A stretch of DNA of 64,000 nt from Chondrosia reniformis (lineage: Eukaryota > Porifera > Demospongiae > Chondrillida > Chondrillidae). Both the position numbers and the translations under genes were made by a program. Every line of letters starts with the position of its first letter. The stretch's first letter is position 1. Under the pieces are notes generated by a model. The model was not told the DNA's origin and ran no database searches. It saw nothing but the letters and a program-made list of their open reading frames with translations. Location: NCBI GenBank assembly GCA_947172415.1, contig OX359194.1, forward strand, positions 2,852,001 to 2,916,000. The letters run 5' to 3'. Positions 22,801-35,100 of the stretch are shown here, piece by piece.

Positions 22801-25800
22801 GGATCTGGTGGTAAAAATGGAACTGAAAGTGGTAAAGGATCTGGTAGTGAAAAGGATACTGGAAGTGGTAAAGGATCTGGTGGTGAAAAGGGATCTGTAA
22901 GTGGTAAAGGATCTGGTGGTGAAAAAGATACTGGAAGTGGTAAAGGATCTGGTGGTGAAAAGGATACTGGAAGTGGTAAAGGATCTGGTGATGAAAAGGA
23001 TACTGGAAGTGGTAAAGGATCTGGTGGTGAAAAGGATACTGGAAGTGGTAAAGGATCTGGAGGTGAAAAGGATACTGGAAGTGGTAAAGGATCTGGAGGT
23101 GAAAACGATACTGGAAGTGGTACAGGATCTGGTGGTGGAAAGGACACTGGAAGTGGTAAAGGATCTGGTGGTGAAAAGGATACGGGAAGTGGTAAAGGGT
23201 CTGGTGGTGGAAAGGATACTGGAAGTGGTAAAGGATCTGGTGGTGGAAAGGGACCTGTAAGTGGTAAAGGATCTGGTGGTGAAAATGGAACTGGAAGTGG
23301 TAAAGGATCTGGTGGTGGAAAGGACACTGGAAGTGGTAAAGGATCTGGTGGTGAAAAGGATACTGGAAGTGGCAAAGGGTCTGGTGGTGAAAAGGATACT
23401 GGAAGTGGTAAAGGATCTGGTGGTGAAAAGGATACTGGAAGTGGTAAAGGATCTGGTGGTAAAAATGGAACTGAAAGTGGTAAAGGATCTGGTAGTGAAA
23501 AGGATACTGGAAGTGGTAAAGGATCTGGTGGTGAAAAGGGATCTGTAAGTGGTAAAGGATCTGGTGGTGAAAAAGATACTGGAAGTGGTAAAGGATCTGG
23601 TGGTGAAAAGGATACTGGAAGTGGTAAAGGATCTGGTGATGAAAAGGATACTGGAAGTGGTAAAGGATCTGGTGGTGAAAAGGATACTGGAAGTGGTAAA
23701 GGATCTGGAGGTGAAAAGGATACTGGAAGTGGTAAAGGATCTGGAGGTGAAAACGATACTGGAAGTGGTACAGGATCTGGTGGTGGAAAGGACACTGGAA
23801 GTGGTAAAGGATCTGGTGGTGAAAAGGATACTGGAAGTGGTAAAGGGTCTGGTGGTGAAAAGGATACTGGAAGTGGTAAAGGATCTGGTGGTGGAAAGGG
23901 ACCTGGAAGTGGAAAAGGATCTGGTGGTGAAAAGGATACTGGAAGTGGTAAAGGATCTGGTAATGAAAATGGAACTGGAAGTGGTAAAGGTTCTGGTGGT
24001 GGAAAGGACACTGGAAGTGGAAAAGGATCTGGTGGTGAAAAGGATACTGGAAGTGGTAAAGGATCTGGTGGTGAAAAGGATACTGGAAGTGGTAAAGGGT
24101 CTGGTGGTGGAAAGGATCCTGGAAGTGGTAAAGGATCTGGTGGTGAAAAGGATACTGGAAGTGGTAAAGGATCTGGTGGTGAAAAGGGACCAGGAAGTGG
24201 TAAAGGATTTGGTGGTGAAAATGGAACTGAAAGTGGTAAAGGATCTGGTGGTGAAAATGGAACTGGAAGTGGTAAAGGATCTGGTGGTGAAAAGGGACCA
24301 GGAAGTGGTAAAGGATCTGGTGGTGAAAAGGGACCAGAAAGTGGTAAAGGATCTGGTGGTGGAAAGGACACTGGAAGCGGTAAAGGATCTGGTGGTGAAA
24401 AGGATACTGGAAGTGGTAAAGGGTCTGGTGGTGAAAAGGAACCAGGAAGTGGTAAAGGATCTGGTGGTGAAAAGGGTCCTGGAAGTGGTAAAGGATCTGG
24501 TGGTGAAAAGGGACCAGAAAGTGGTAAAGGATCTGGTGGTGAAAATGGAACTGAAAGTGGTAAAGGATCAGGGGGTGAAAAGGGACCAGGAAGTGGTAAA
24601 GGATCTGGTGGTGAAAAGGGTCCTGGAAGTGGTAAAGGATCTGGTGGTGAAAAGGGACCAGGAAGTGGTAAAGGATCTGGTGGTGAAAAGGGTCCTGGAA
24701 GTGGTAAAGGATCTGGTGGTGAAAATGGAACTGAAAGTGGTAAAGGATCAGGGGGTGAAAAGGGACCAGGAAGTGGTAAAGGATCTGGTGGTGAAAAGGA
24801 TCCTGGAAGTGGTAAAGGATCTGGTGGTGAAAAGGGACCAGGAAGTGGTAAAGGATCTGGTGGTGAAAAGGGACCAGGAAGTGGTAAAGGATCTGGTGAT
24901 GAAAAGGGTCCTGGAAGTGGTAAAGGATCTGGTGGTGAAAATGGAACTGAAAGTGGTAAAGGATCAGGGGGTGAAAAGGGACCAGGAAGTGGTAAAGGAT
25001 CTGGTGGTGAAAAGGATCCTGGAAGTGGTAAAGGATCTGGTGGTGAAAAGGGACCAGGAAGTGGTAAAGGATCTGGTGGTGAAAAGGGACCAGGAAGTGG
25101 TAAAGGATCTGGTGGTGAAAAGGGTCCTGGAAGTGGTAAAGGATCTGGTGGTGAAAATGGAACTGAAAGTGGTAAAGGATCAGGGGGTGAAAAGGGACCA
25201 GGAAGTGGTAAAGGATTTGGTGGTGAAAAGGGACCAGGAAGTGGTAAAGGATCTGGTGGTGAAAAGGGACCAGGAAGTGGTAAAGGATCTGGTGGTGGAA
25301 AGGACACTGGAAGCGGTAAAGGATCTGGTGGTGAAAAGGATACTGGAAGTGGTAAAGGGTCTGGTGGTGAAAAGGAACCAGGAAGTGGTAAAGGATCTGG
25401 TGGTGAAAAGGGTCCTGGAAGTGGTAAAGGATCTGGTGGTGAAAAGGGACCAGGAAGTGGTAAAGGATCTGGTGGTGAAAAGGGTCCTGGAAGTGGTAAA
25501 GGATCTGGTGGTGAAAATGGAACTGAAAGTGGTAAAGGATCAGGGGGTGAAAAGGGACCAGGAAGTGGTAAAGGATCTGGTGGTGAAAAGGGTCCTGGAA
25601 GTGGTAAAGGATCTGGTGGTGAAAAGGGACCAGGAAGTGGTAAAGGATCTGGTGGTGAAAAGGGTCCTGGAAGTGGTAAAGGATCTGGTGGTGAAAATGG
25701 AACTGAAAGTGGTAAAGGATCAGGGGGTGAAAAGGGACCAGGAAGTGGTAAAGGATCTGGTGGTGAAAAGGATCCTGGAAGTGGTAAAGGATCTGGTGGT

Positions 25801-28178
25801 GAAAAGGGACCAGGAAGTGGTAAAGGATCTGGTGGTGAAAAGGGACCAGGAAGTGGTAAAGGATCTGGTGATGAAAAGGGTCCTGGAAGTGGTAAAGGAT
25901 CTGGTGGTGAAAATGGAAGTGAAAGTGGTAAAGGATCAGGGGGTGAAAAGGGACCAGGAAGTGGTAAAGGATCTGGTGGTGAAAAGGGACCTGGAAGTGG
26001 TAAAGGATCTGGTGGTGAAAAGGGACCAGGAAGTGGTAAAGGATCAGGTGGTGAAAAGGGTCCTGGTAGTGGAGAAGGTCCCGGTAGCGGAGTAGGTTCC
26101 GGTAGCGGAGAAGGTTCCGGTAGTGGAGAAGAATCCCTAATAAATTGTCCTCAACAAATCGTAGCAGAATCTGAGTTAAGAGATGTCCAAATTGTTGAAC
26201 AAGGTGAAGTACATATTCTGGTGTTTGGAAGTGAAAGAGGCATAGCTCTAAATGGATCCAATACATGTGAAGGTGGAATTGTAAAATGGAAAAATGACAG
26301 TATTCTTCCTGTTGACTGTGAAATAGTAAAAATTGTTGCAGTGAATTCTGATAACATTGAGGTCGAGGAACTGGACAAAGAAGGATTCTACTTAGAAATT
26401 GAGCATGGCTATGTGATGGCAGATGGGAGTATAAGGGACATTACCTTTTTTAAGGTAATTAAGTATGTATTGACTTTTAAAATTTGTATACTATTAAAGT
26501 GTTTATATACTTCCAGTGATTAATGTATGTCATAGCCTCACCCACATACACATGCAGAATGTACAGTACAATTAATTCTGCATGTCCTTCATAATATGTA
26601 TTGGTTGTTTTATTTTATGACAGGTTGATTTTGATATTTTGGTGCTGGATGAAGAGAAATTTCATAATAAGTGGCTTAGAGCTTACACAGCAAAGTGTGG
26701 TACTTCTAACAAAGAAGGTTGCTTTGAGTTTAGGATGACTGAGGGAGTTGTGCAGTGCAATGAAGATGGAAGTGTGGTATATAACAGAGGAGCAACTGTG
26801 ACAGAGATTACTGGAAGGAGACAAGGGGGAGGTGACACTTTAACTAATACTGATGCTCAGATTGATCCTGGACAAGAAGGAGATGAAGAAGGTTCAATAG
26901 TTGGAGCTGTGGGGGCTATTGCAGGAGTAGTAGCAGTTGTTGCAGGTGCTGCATTAATAGGTGCTCTGGTATACTTTAAGAGGTGAGTAAAGTGCATACG
27001 TAGATCATGGCTTTTGGCTTAAAGTCTAAATTAGACATGTAGCTACAGTAGCCTGATACATGTATATTATTACAGTGTGCATCTGTTTTATCTACCAGGT
27101 CATGTATATCCTGAACCTAGTTTATCTTAGGGCAACAATATTACTTTTTTTATATATCTTTTCTGTAACAATGTTTATCTAATGGATAAAATCCTTCAGA
27201 AAACATACTTTACATACATTCATTTCCTAAACTGCAGGAAAAGAAAATCTAAAAGTTCATCTAATCTGGCAGGTGGAGAATTAGGTATGTATACACATGT
27301 ATCACGCTGTTTTCTAGTTGGTTGCACTATGCATTAGGAGACATACGTACTTTAGTACCCACTTTATACATACTAATAGAGAATCAGTGAAAGCAAAAAT
27401 CAAAGTCTTATGCAACAAGTAGATAAAATAACCAGAGATCAAAGATGTATATTCATTTTGCTTTTGATAAACTCTGATCCCTCAGGCCTATATAAAGAAC
27501 CTCCTAAGTAGGGATGGTTGTAGTAGTATTGTATATAGTAGGGCTAAAAAATTACTATATTCTTAATTGTTTGTTGGGATAGGATATAGTATATAGATGA
27601 TAACCTTTTATACATGATAGGTGGAATAGATAATCCCAATTATGGAAGTGGACCAGGAACTTCTAATGACGCCTTCAGCAATCCAACTTATGCTGATGCT
27701 CCAGGCCAAAGCAATGGATCGTTTGATAATCCAAACTATGGTAAGCTATATACATATGGCTTGATACCATAGAAATGAAGTATTTCAAGTAATTTTATAC
27801 TTAGCTATATTAATATATCAATTAAGTCACATGTCCTTTTAACAGAAAAACTGAATGTCAAGACAAAACCTATATTTTCTTAGTATTTTATTAAAATACA
27901 TACTATTCTTCTCCAATAGCTCTGTTTTATGTTTAAATTTTCATGTGTATGTAGGAGAGATTGGATCAATAAACTCTGCAACCTTTTCCAACCCAAGTCA
28001 TGATGGTACGCATGTAATTATATACACAAATACATAATATCATACGTAGCTTACCAAGTAGAATAAGCATTAGTTATAGAAGTGCTATATTTATAATGGA
28101 CATGTATGTATGTACATAGATCCTGCTGCTGACTATGCTGAAATTGCAGATAATATGGAAGATTATTCGGAGATATGA
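19804..28178 (+). CDS. Giant Ser-Gly repeat membrane protein with NPxY and ITAM-type tail
   Basis: Six exons (19804-26454, 26624-26982, 27238-27284, 27621-27740, 27955-28005, 28120-28178) join in phase to 2429 codons including the stop. The protein starts with a signal peptide (MKITFCVILFTLVLLNNEVF). About 170 units of the 12-residue pattern GSGKGSGGEKDT follow, with variants EKGP, ENGT, EKEP and GKDT. A short non-repetitive ectodomain then contains six cysteines (NCPQQ, NTCEG, VDCEI, AKCGT, EGCFE, VQCNE). One membrane helix (IVGAVGAIAGVVAVVAGAAL) is followed by KRKRKSK. The tail has DNPNYG, SNPTYA and DNPNYG, which are NPxY motifs of the type bound by PTB domains, and ends DYAEIADNMEDYSEI. 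Dense Ser-Gly near acidic residues is the known context for glycosaminoglycan attachment, so a proteoglycan-like extended receptor is inferred. No named family is recognised. Confidence 0.9.
19879..26130 (+). repeat. Coding minisatellite, 36-bp unit, about 170 copies, with 1512-bp higher-order duplication
   Basis: The unit is 36 bp (ggtaaaggatctggtggtga then aaaggatactggaagt). Because 36 is a multiple of three, no copy-number change breaks the frame. Identical out-of-frame stretches recur at 20237 and 21749, 20885 and 22397, and 21389 and 22901, all 1512 bp (42 units) apart. Others recur 648 bp (18 units) apart (22901 and 23549). The 3' third is dominated by a separate variant (gaaaagggaccaggaagt). 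Confidence 0.97.
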
Positions 28179-29154
28179 ACTGCAAGAACAAATACACACA
28201 CACATAATATTATTATTACACATACATACTCAAGGAACCCATTTTGTGCTAGTCACGGTAACTACGTAGCTATAGCTGTAACCTGATTACATAACATGTC
28301 ATGTTTTGGTATATTATTTCAAGCTTGCTATCATTCTTGGTATTGACATTGATCACTGTCCTTACATGGCTCTATATATGTAACTATCATGACTTTTTCA
28401 TGTTAAAAATAAATATAATGTAAATGCCCAAATCAGGCTTCCATTTCCAAGTAAATAGAGAACAAACTAAAACCAAAGTTTATCATTATCCTTTGGATTC
28501 TTGCATAGATTGTGTTATAGATACACCACACAAACATGCACTAAGGAATTTAGGGGTCTGAGTGTTCCCAGGCTTTGAAAATGTGTGACATTTATATGCA
28601 TAGATTGCTACATTGCAGAGAGTCACATACAGTACATACAGATGTAGATGTTTCGAGATGTACTAAAAGTAAGATAATCTTATGACAGTGTCTTTAGTAT
28701 AATAACATCTACATTTCCCTCTAATATTAGTTATACAAACTAAAACTTTGACTTGTATCACATCTCTTGCAACTGTTTCCATTTCCACTAAAATATGTAC
28801 TGTATATTCCAGTGCCACTATTGCAATCACTTACTTCACTCTACCATTCTAGTACTAATTGAGTTCAAGAGTTGGCACTTAATAATGCTATTGATGACAA
28901 CATCTTTTTAAGTTTGAGTGTACAGAGGCTAACATGCTGAATGTTATTTCTTTTTTGAAGTTTTTGGCACATTACAATTAGATAGGCCAGCTACTTTCCC
29001 ATACCCTAGAGAGTATAGCATGATATCTAAGGAGATATAATATATGTTTGTTTATACGTACATAGGATAAAATGCAGAGAATCTGAAAGTTGCATCTCCC
29101 ACCAACTTTCACATACATATATTTGTGCACCCACTAGCTAGTTTCCTGTAATAA
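28179..29154. other. Convergent 3' intergenic region
   Basis: This lies between the 3' ends of the repeat receptor (+) and the EF-hand gene (-). It holds a plus-strand AATAAA at 28408-28413, a likely poly(A) signal for the receptor. No gene is seen. Confidence 0.5.
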
Positions 29155-32100
29155 TTAAATAACTCTTGAGTGGTGTAACTGACCTCCTCTCTCAGCAAAC
29201 GACTTCTTCTTTTTTAGCTTTTTCTTCTTACCCTCCTTTCTCTGTGTCTCATCAGCAGTTGAAGGTATGTTGCCATGATAACCAGTATATGCCATCCCAG
29301 CTAGTGTTGATGTGTAAGAGAAAGTAGAAGGTCTGTTTTGATGTTGATATGAGGTACCTGGTTCAGGAAGTTCTTCAACTAAAGGAAGAAAAACAATAAA
29401 AAATGATATTTTAGTGAGAGAAAAAATTACACAGACATTCAACCATAAATGCAGTGACAAGTAATAATCTTGGCAATAATATATGTATACCTATGTTTAC
29501 ATGGGTATATAAGTAGTTTAAATATTAGCAGTTATGCAGTGTTATGCACAACTTCAAGATTTGTAAATCTGTAAAGTAACTAAGCTGAGAAATTGTAAAA
29601 AGTTACTATACATTTCTGCATTAAGTATATACGTACGTACGTATATATTAAGTACATACGTACGTATATATTAAGTACATATGTCTACTGACCAACTCCA
29701 AACTGTTCAGGTATAGCATTCAGTTGTGAGTCACTAAGAGAGGGGGCCACAAACACATCAGAACTTGCTTGCTGTAATCAGTTAAGAGAAGAGATAGAGC
29801 TGTTTAGTGTAAAACATAGGAAAGAAACAATGAACAATGAGATGTCATTTATGTATGTACGTATGTCAGTGGCATGTGCTACTATATGTACGTACGTACG
29901 TATGTCTAGAATTAATTTAATTGTAGTATAATAAGTAGTATATATCCTATATAACAAGGACTTCCTATATAATACATAGTGTAGGACTCAGAGTATTTTT
30001 GACATAAACGGCACCCTATAAAAACAATGTGATTCTATCATTAATAATACTTCATTACTTTATGTACGTAGATACCGCATTATCTCTAATATAAGCCTGG
30101 GGCTTGTATTTTTTAAAACCCCTCTGAATTTGGGCTTATATTGGGGACTGGACTTCTATTTTTTCAATGATTCGTAAAGGTGGGCTTCTATTGGAGACGG
30201 GCTTGCATTAGAGATCTAGGCTTATATTAGAGATAATACGGTATACAGTATGTATAGCAGAATATATCTTAGCTGAAACTTTTTCAATAACACTAACTTG
30301 CTAATAAATCCTTATTACTAAAAACCTATTTCTATGTGTACATATGCAGTTATCAAAGGGGAGACCCAACCACTTACAGACGGGATTCTCACTCTTTCTC
30401 TTCTAATCTGTTCTGGAAACATGATTTCTCCAGTGCTTTTGTTTAACCAAAATGAACCAAACTTGTTTGAATTCAGCTCCAACCAGTCATCCTAGCAAGA
30501 CATTTTAGAAAAGTAATAAATTTGTATTTAGGAAAAAACACATTTCAGTCATTATGCACATTAATAACAAGGATATATTACATTAAACTGATCTTTAAAC
30601 TGATTCCTATAGACCATAGTTATCATAGTTCTAGCTAGAGGGACAAAATCCTCCAGGTTCATTTGGCCATTCAGTGCAGAGGCTTCAAAGAGTCCAAGTA
30701 AACTGTCCTTCTGATCATCAAAGAGCTGTTCACTAACTGTTGCTGAGTAGAGGAGCTGAGGAATGAACGACAAATAGAAGATATATAACATTTATTTTTG
30801 GACAGATTTGAAGTATATACAAATGGTTGAATAGAAGGGCATCATTTATCTTTGAGATGGTTCATCTTTAGACTTTGAGCGTCTAGTGATGTAGTTTGCT
30901 GAAGAAGATTGTTAGGGTTGAAATGACCGATTTTCAAGAAGCATCTCTACATGCTCAAAAGACTAAAGATGAACTATCTCAAATATACGCTTAGATACAT
31001 ATTTGTTGACTGAAAAATTATAACGAATATACTGTATGTAGTTTATACTACAGACCTGTCTAAAGGCATCTTTATCAATGATTCCTTGTTTGTGTACATC
31101 AGCTGATTGAAACAGGTCAACTATTGCATCTTCAAATACCTCATCCTATATATATAGCAAAAAAGCAAAAAGACTCATCAATATACGTACATATCAGTAT
31201 TGAGGTTCCCGAGTCAAGTAATGCAATTTAAAGCATAGGTACCATAATTCACTATAGAATCATGAGTTATTAGGATGGAATTGTTACATACGTATGACAT
31301 TATAAAGGAAACAGTTAAAACAAATCTCTTATTCCAGTTGGAGAGAATATTACTTACAGCTAAATATGGTCTATACTCTGGAGGTCGCTCTCTTTGGGCT
31401 GTGCCATCAACAGTGTTAAAGTATAGAAAACCAAAAGTAGGTGTGTACATCTGGCACCACGCCTTTTCATGAGCTACTGATGGTGGCTGCAGTGAAATAT
31501 AATGTGTATGTAACTACACAACAGTTCAAGCTTAGTAAACAGAATAAAGATTTCTCCTAACTGTATTCTCTGAACCTATCTTTTTGGATGGTTCATCTTT
31601 TTGAGCTTGTTAAGCATCCAGAGGCACTAAGGAGGTCAAAACATTAACAAAGAGATTGACCAATCATGTCTCTAGACGTTCAGTGGAACCATGAACCATC
31701 AAAAAGATGAACTTAAAGATGTTGCCTAATCTGTGATACATCCTATTAGTACATAGTTAGCTCAGGTGGTTAAGAGGGTTAAAGCTGCACATTAACATCA
31801 ATTTTCTGAAACCTTTAACTTTACACCCAGTATACGTATATATAGCACACATTAAGAGGTCAGTCCTCTGAAAATACTGGGTTCCATCTGATATGTATTA
31901 TAGTTTTTCCGTTGTCATAATATTTATGTAGAATACAAGATGATATATCTTGTGGGTTAATGGTTTAAAAAGCTAGTAGTACGTACCTTTATATCATTAG
32001 GCCTTGCAGCATACAAAGCCATGAAAACATCTCTCATAACAGTGGAAGTATCATAATAAGCAATCCATCCTGTATTTTCAGCATCCAGGTAAGCAACAAT

Positions 32101-35100
32101 ACTATGAAGCTCCTCATTGGAGACATCAAGACCAGTTTCCCGCAGTGTTAACAACTAAAATAGAACAATGATGATAAGTACAGTAACTAAGTAGATCCAA
32201 AGTCTGGCAAATATAGCTAGTGTGCCTGCAGTTTGTACAATATTGACCTCTGATCTATTTCCTGTAACAATTACCACAAACGTACAGTGAAACTAGTTTT
32301 ATTTAAAAGTTAACACAATGTTAAGTCGTGGGAATTGGAGGCTGTGGTTCCGAGCTGACAAGAGGATGGGTATTGTCCAGTTCAACCCCCCGACGGAGCA
32401 GGGTGCTTAGCCCTTCATGTGGCATCCTGTGGCTAAATCAGCCTCCCTGCCAGTATGGGCTAACCCCCCGTCTGGCAGTTTCACTGGGTTACGTTGCGCC
32501 ATGAGAATGACAATTTTCAAGACAGGCTGTGGCCTAGGTGCACCAGTGGAGAAGAAAACCCTGGGTCAACCAGAATAGGCGATTCCACTGGTGCCTCACA
32601 GGTAGATGTACCTGAATGTAATAACCCTTCTTCGGTCCCCGTGACGGGCCAACCAGCCCTATGGACCGAGGAAATGGTTAGGGCACTAATTGATTGCTTT
32701 GAGCGATCTGAACCCAAAAGAGGTGGCTATCAGAAGCGTTTAGAGCGGGAATGGCTGAGCAAATACCCACATTTGCCTCAGACCGGTCGAACCCTTGCCT
32801 TCCAAGCCAAAAGGAGCTTGGTAGGAGACGGAGTACTGCAAGTAACTGGTAGCCGAGATTTAGATTTGGTTAATGATGCACCGCAAGGTGCCTCTAGAAG
32901 GAGAAGGATCCAAGGGGTGATCTGGAACCTTCAGAGGGATAATATCCTCATGGAGCTCTACCGAGAAAGTAAGCCCATGGAAAAGGGGTATGCCGAGCGG
33001 TTGTACCAGGCTTGGAATGCTGCAATGCCAGACCATAAAACCACAAAGGTAGCGCTAACTACAAGACTTAGTAGAATCCGCAGAGGTCAAGGTCTCTCGA
33101 GACTAAACCTTGTGGAACCTGACTCTTGTGGTGTAGCCACCCTAACTGGGACTGTGGAGGAAGGTGTGGGAGCCCAGGGACAGGAGGAGCTTCACCAAGT
33201 TCAGGCCGGGACTGAACAAAATGGTGAGCAGCCTGCAGTCCCTGTTGAAACTCCTGCACATGATCATCCCAGACCCAGGACAAGTGGCAATGATAATCTG
33301 ATGCAACTTTTAGGCAAAGCAAAAGATGCCTGTCTCCGAAAGAAACCTGGAGATTTCTCTGGAAGAAAACCCTGTGGGGCGGTGCGGTTCAACCATGTTG
33401 ATACGGCACTGCTTCAGGAGGCCAATGATTGGGTGGAGAAAGAGTGGCAGGAAGGCCCTAGGTCGGCCTGGCACCTGAACTGCCTGGTCTACTCTGTTGC
33501 TATGGCTGTGAGGGGAAAAACAACCAACGAATCGCAGCCATGCAACCAGGGAAGGAAATCAGATAATCAGAAGGGAAGTAAGAGACAGGAAGGTCACATA
33601 AGTGACAGGAAGGCCAAGGGCCTTAGGTTTAGAAGACTGCTTGCCTGGTTGGATGTGGAAATAGCGCGTCAACAGAATAATAATCCTATGACCAAACGCC
33701 AGAAAGTACTCCGAAGAAAGCTTAGGAGGGAGTTCCATTCATTAAACCTGAATGTGCTGATCAGAGCTCGGGAACAGACACTGGGGAAACTCAGGGTCTG
33801 GACCCTACAAGAGCGAAGATCAGCTGAACGCAGGAAATTCCAGGAACAAAACCACCTTTGGAATACCCAAAGGAAGTTCCGGATGAATGGCAATGTTCCA
33901 ACCTCCAATGAAGCTCCCTCAATTGAGGTAGTAAGAGACTTTTGGACAAAGATTGTAGGTACTGTTGGTAAGGTCAACAAAGACGACCCAGGGGTGAAAG
34001 AATGGCTAAAGGAAACCAAAAAGAGGGTGGGTAGAACCTCCTCTGAAGGTCCCGATAGCATTGATGAGACCAAACTGAGGAAGGCCTTGAAAAAGGCAAA
34101 AAGCTGGTCTGCCCCTGGGCCGGATGGCGTCCACACTTTTTGGTGGAAAGCACTCCCCTCTGCACAGTCTGCCTTGGCAGATGTACTACGGAGGGTGGTG
34201 AGCGGAGATCTGTCAGTCCCAGACTGGCTTACAAGGGGTCGCACTCTACTCATCCCCAAAAAGGGTGACCCGAAAAGTGCGGCCAACTACCGACCTATTG
34301 CGTGTCTCAACACAATGTACAAGGCTGTCACAGCATACATTGCGTCAGAACTACTCACTTACACCTACACTAATGATCTTTTGCCTATGGCCCAAAGGGC
34401 CATGAGGAAAGGGAGGTGGGGCTGTGTGGACTGTCTACTGCTGGATCAATCAATCGGTCTAGACGCCAAAATTATGGGTAAGCCCCTTAGTGTGGCATGG
34501 ATCGATTATGAGAAGGCATATGACAGAGTCCCTCACAAGTGGGTGATGAAGGTGCTAAAAACCATCAAGTGCCCAGATTGGATCAGGAGGTCTATAGAGC
34601 TCTTCTCCAAACACTGGGCTACTGTGCTTGAGTTGAGGACTGCGGGGAAGGTGGTTAGGAGCACCCCTGTTAAATATAACAGGGGACTCTTCCAAGGAGA
34701 CTCCCTATCGCCACTCCTCTTTTGTCTGGCCATAGCTCCCATATCCCAAGTTCTTAACAGAACCAAGGGATATACCCTCTGGCATGATGGGGAAAGGAAC
34801 ACCATGTCACACTTGCTGTACATGGATGACCTTAAGATATATGCTGGAGGGCCTGATAAACTCAGGGAAGCCATGGAATGTGTGGAGAAAACCTCAAATG
34901 CCATTGGCATGAGGTTTGGAGTGAGAAAGTGTGGAACGGCTCACATGCAAAAGGGGAAAGTTCTGGCTGGCCCAGACAACCCTGAACGCAGTGAAGAATC
35001 CATAAGGAGCCTTGAAAAAGGTACTACCTATAAGTACCTAGGGCTAGAACAACTGTTTGAGGTAGATGACAGCAAGGTCAAAGCTTGCTTGATCAATGAA

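Noticed and set aside
19782..25307. 1841-codon minus-strand frame (Pro-rich) across the repeat array
   Set aside because: It follows from the stop-free 36-bp unit. The plus-strand frame alone has a signal peptide, a unique C-terminal region, consistent splicing and a membrane helix.
19862..26266. 2134-codon minus-strand frame (His/Tyr/Phe-rich) across the same array
   Set aside because: Same cause; biased composition and no domain or splice support.
31745..31790. tRNA-like A box (tagctcaggtgg)
   Set aside because: No matching acceptor stem or B box; at most a SINE trace.
33669..34286. 205-codon minus-strand frame inside the LINE
   Set aside because: Antisense shadow of the reverse-transcriptase frame.
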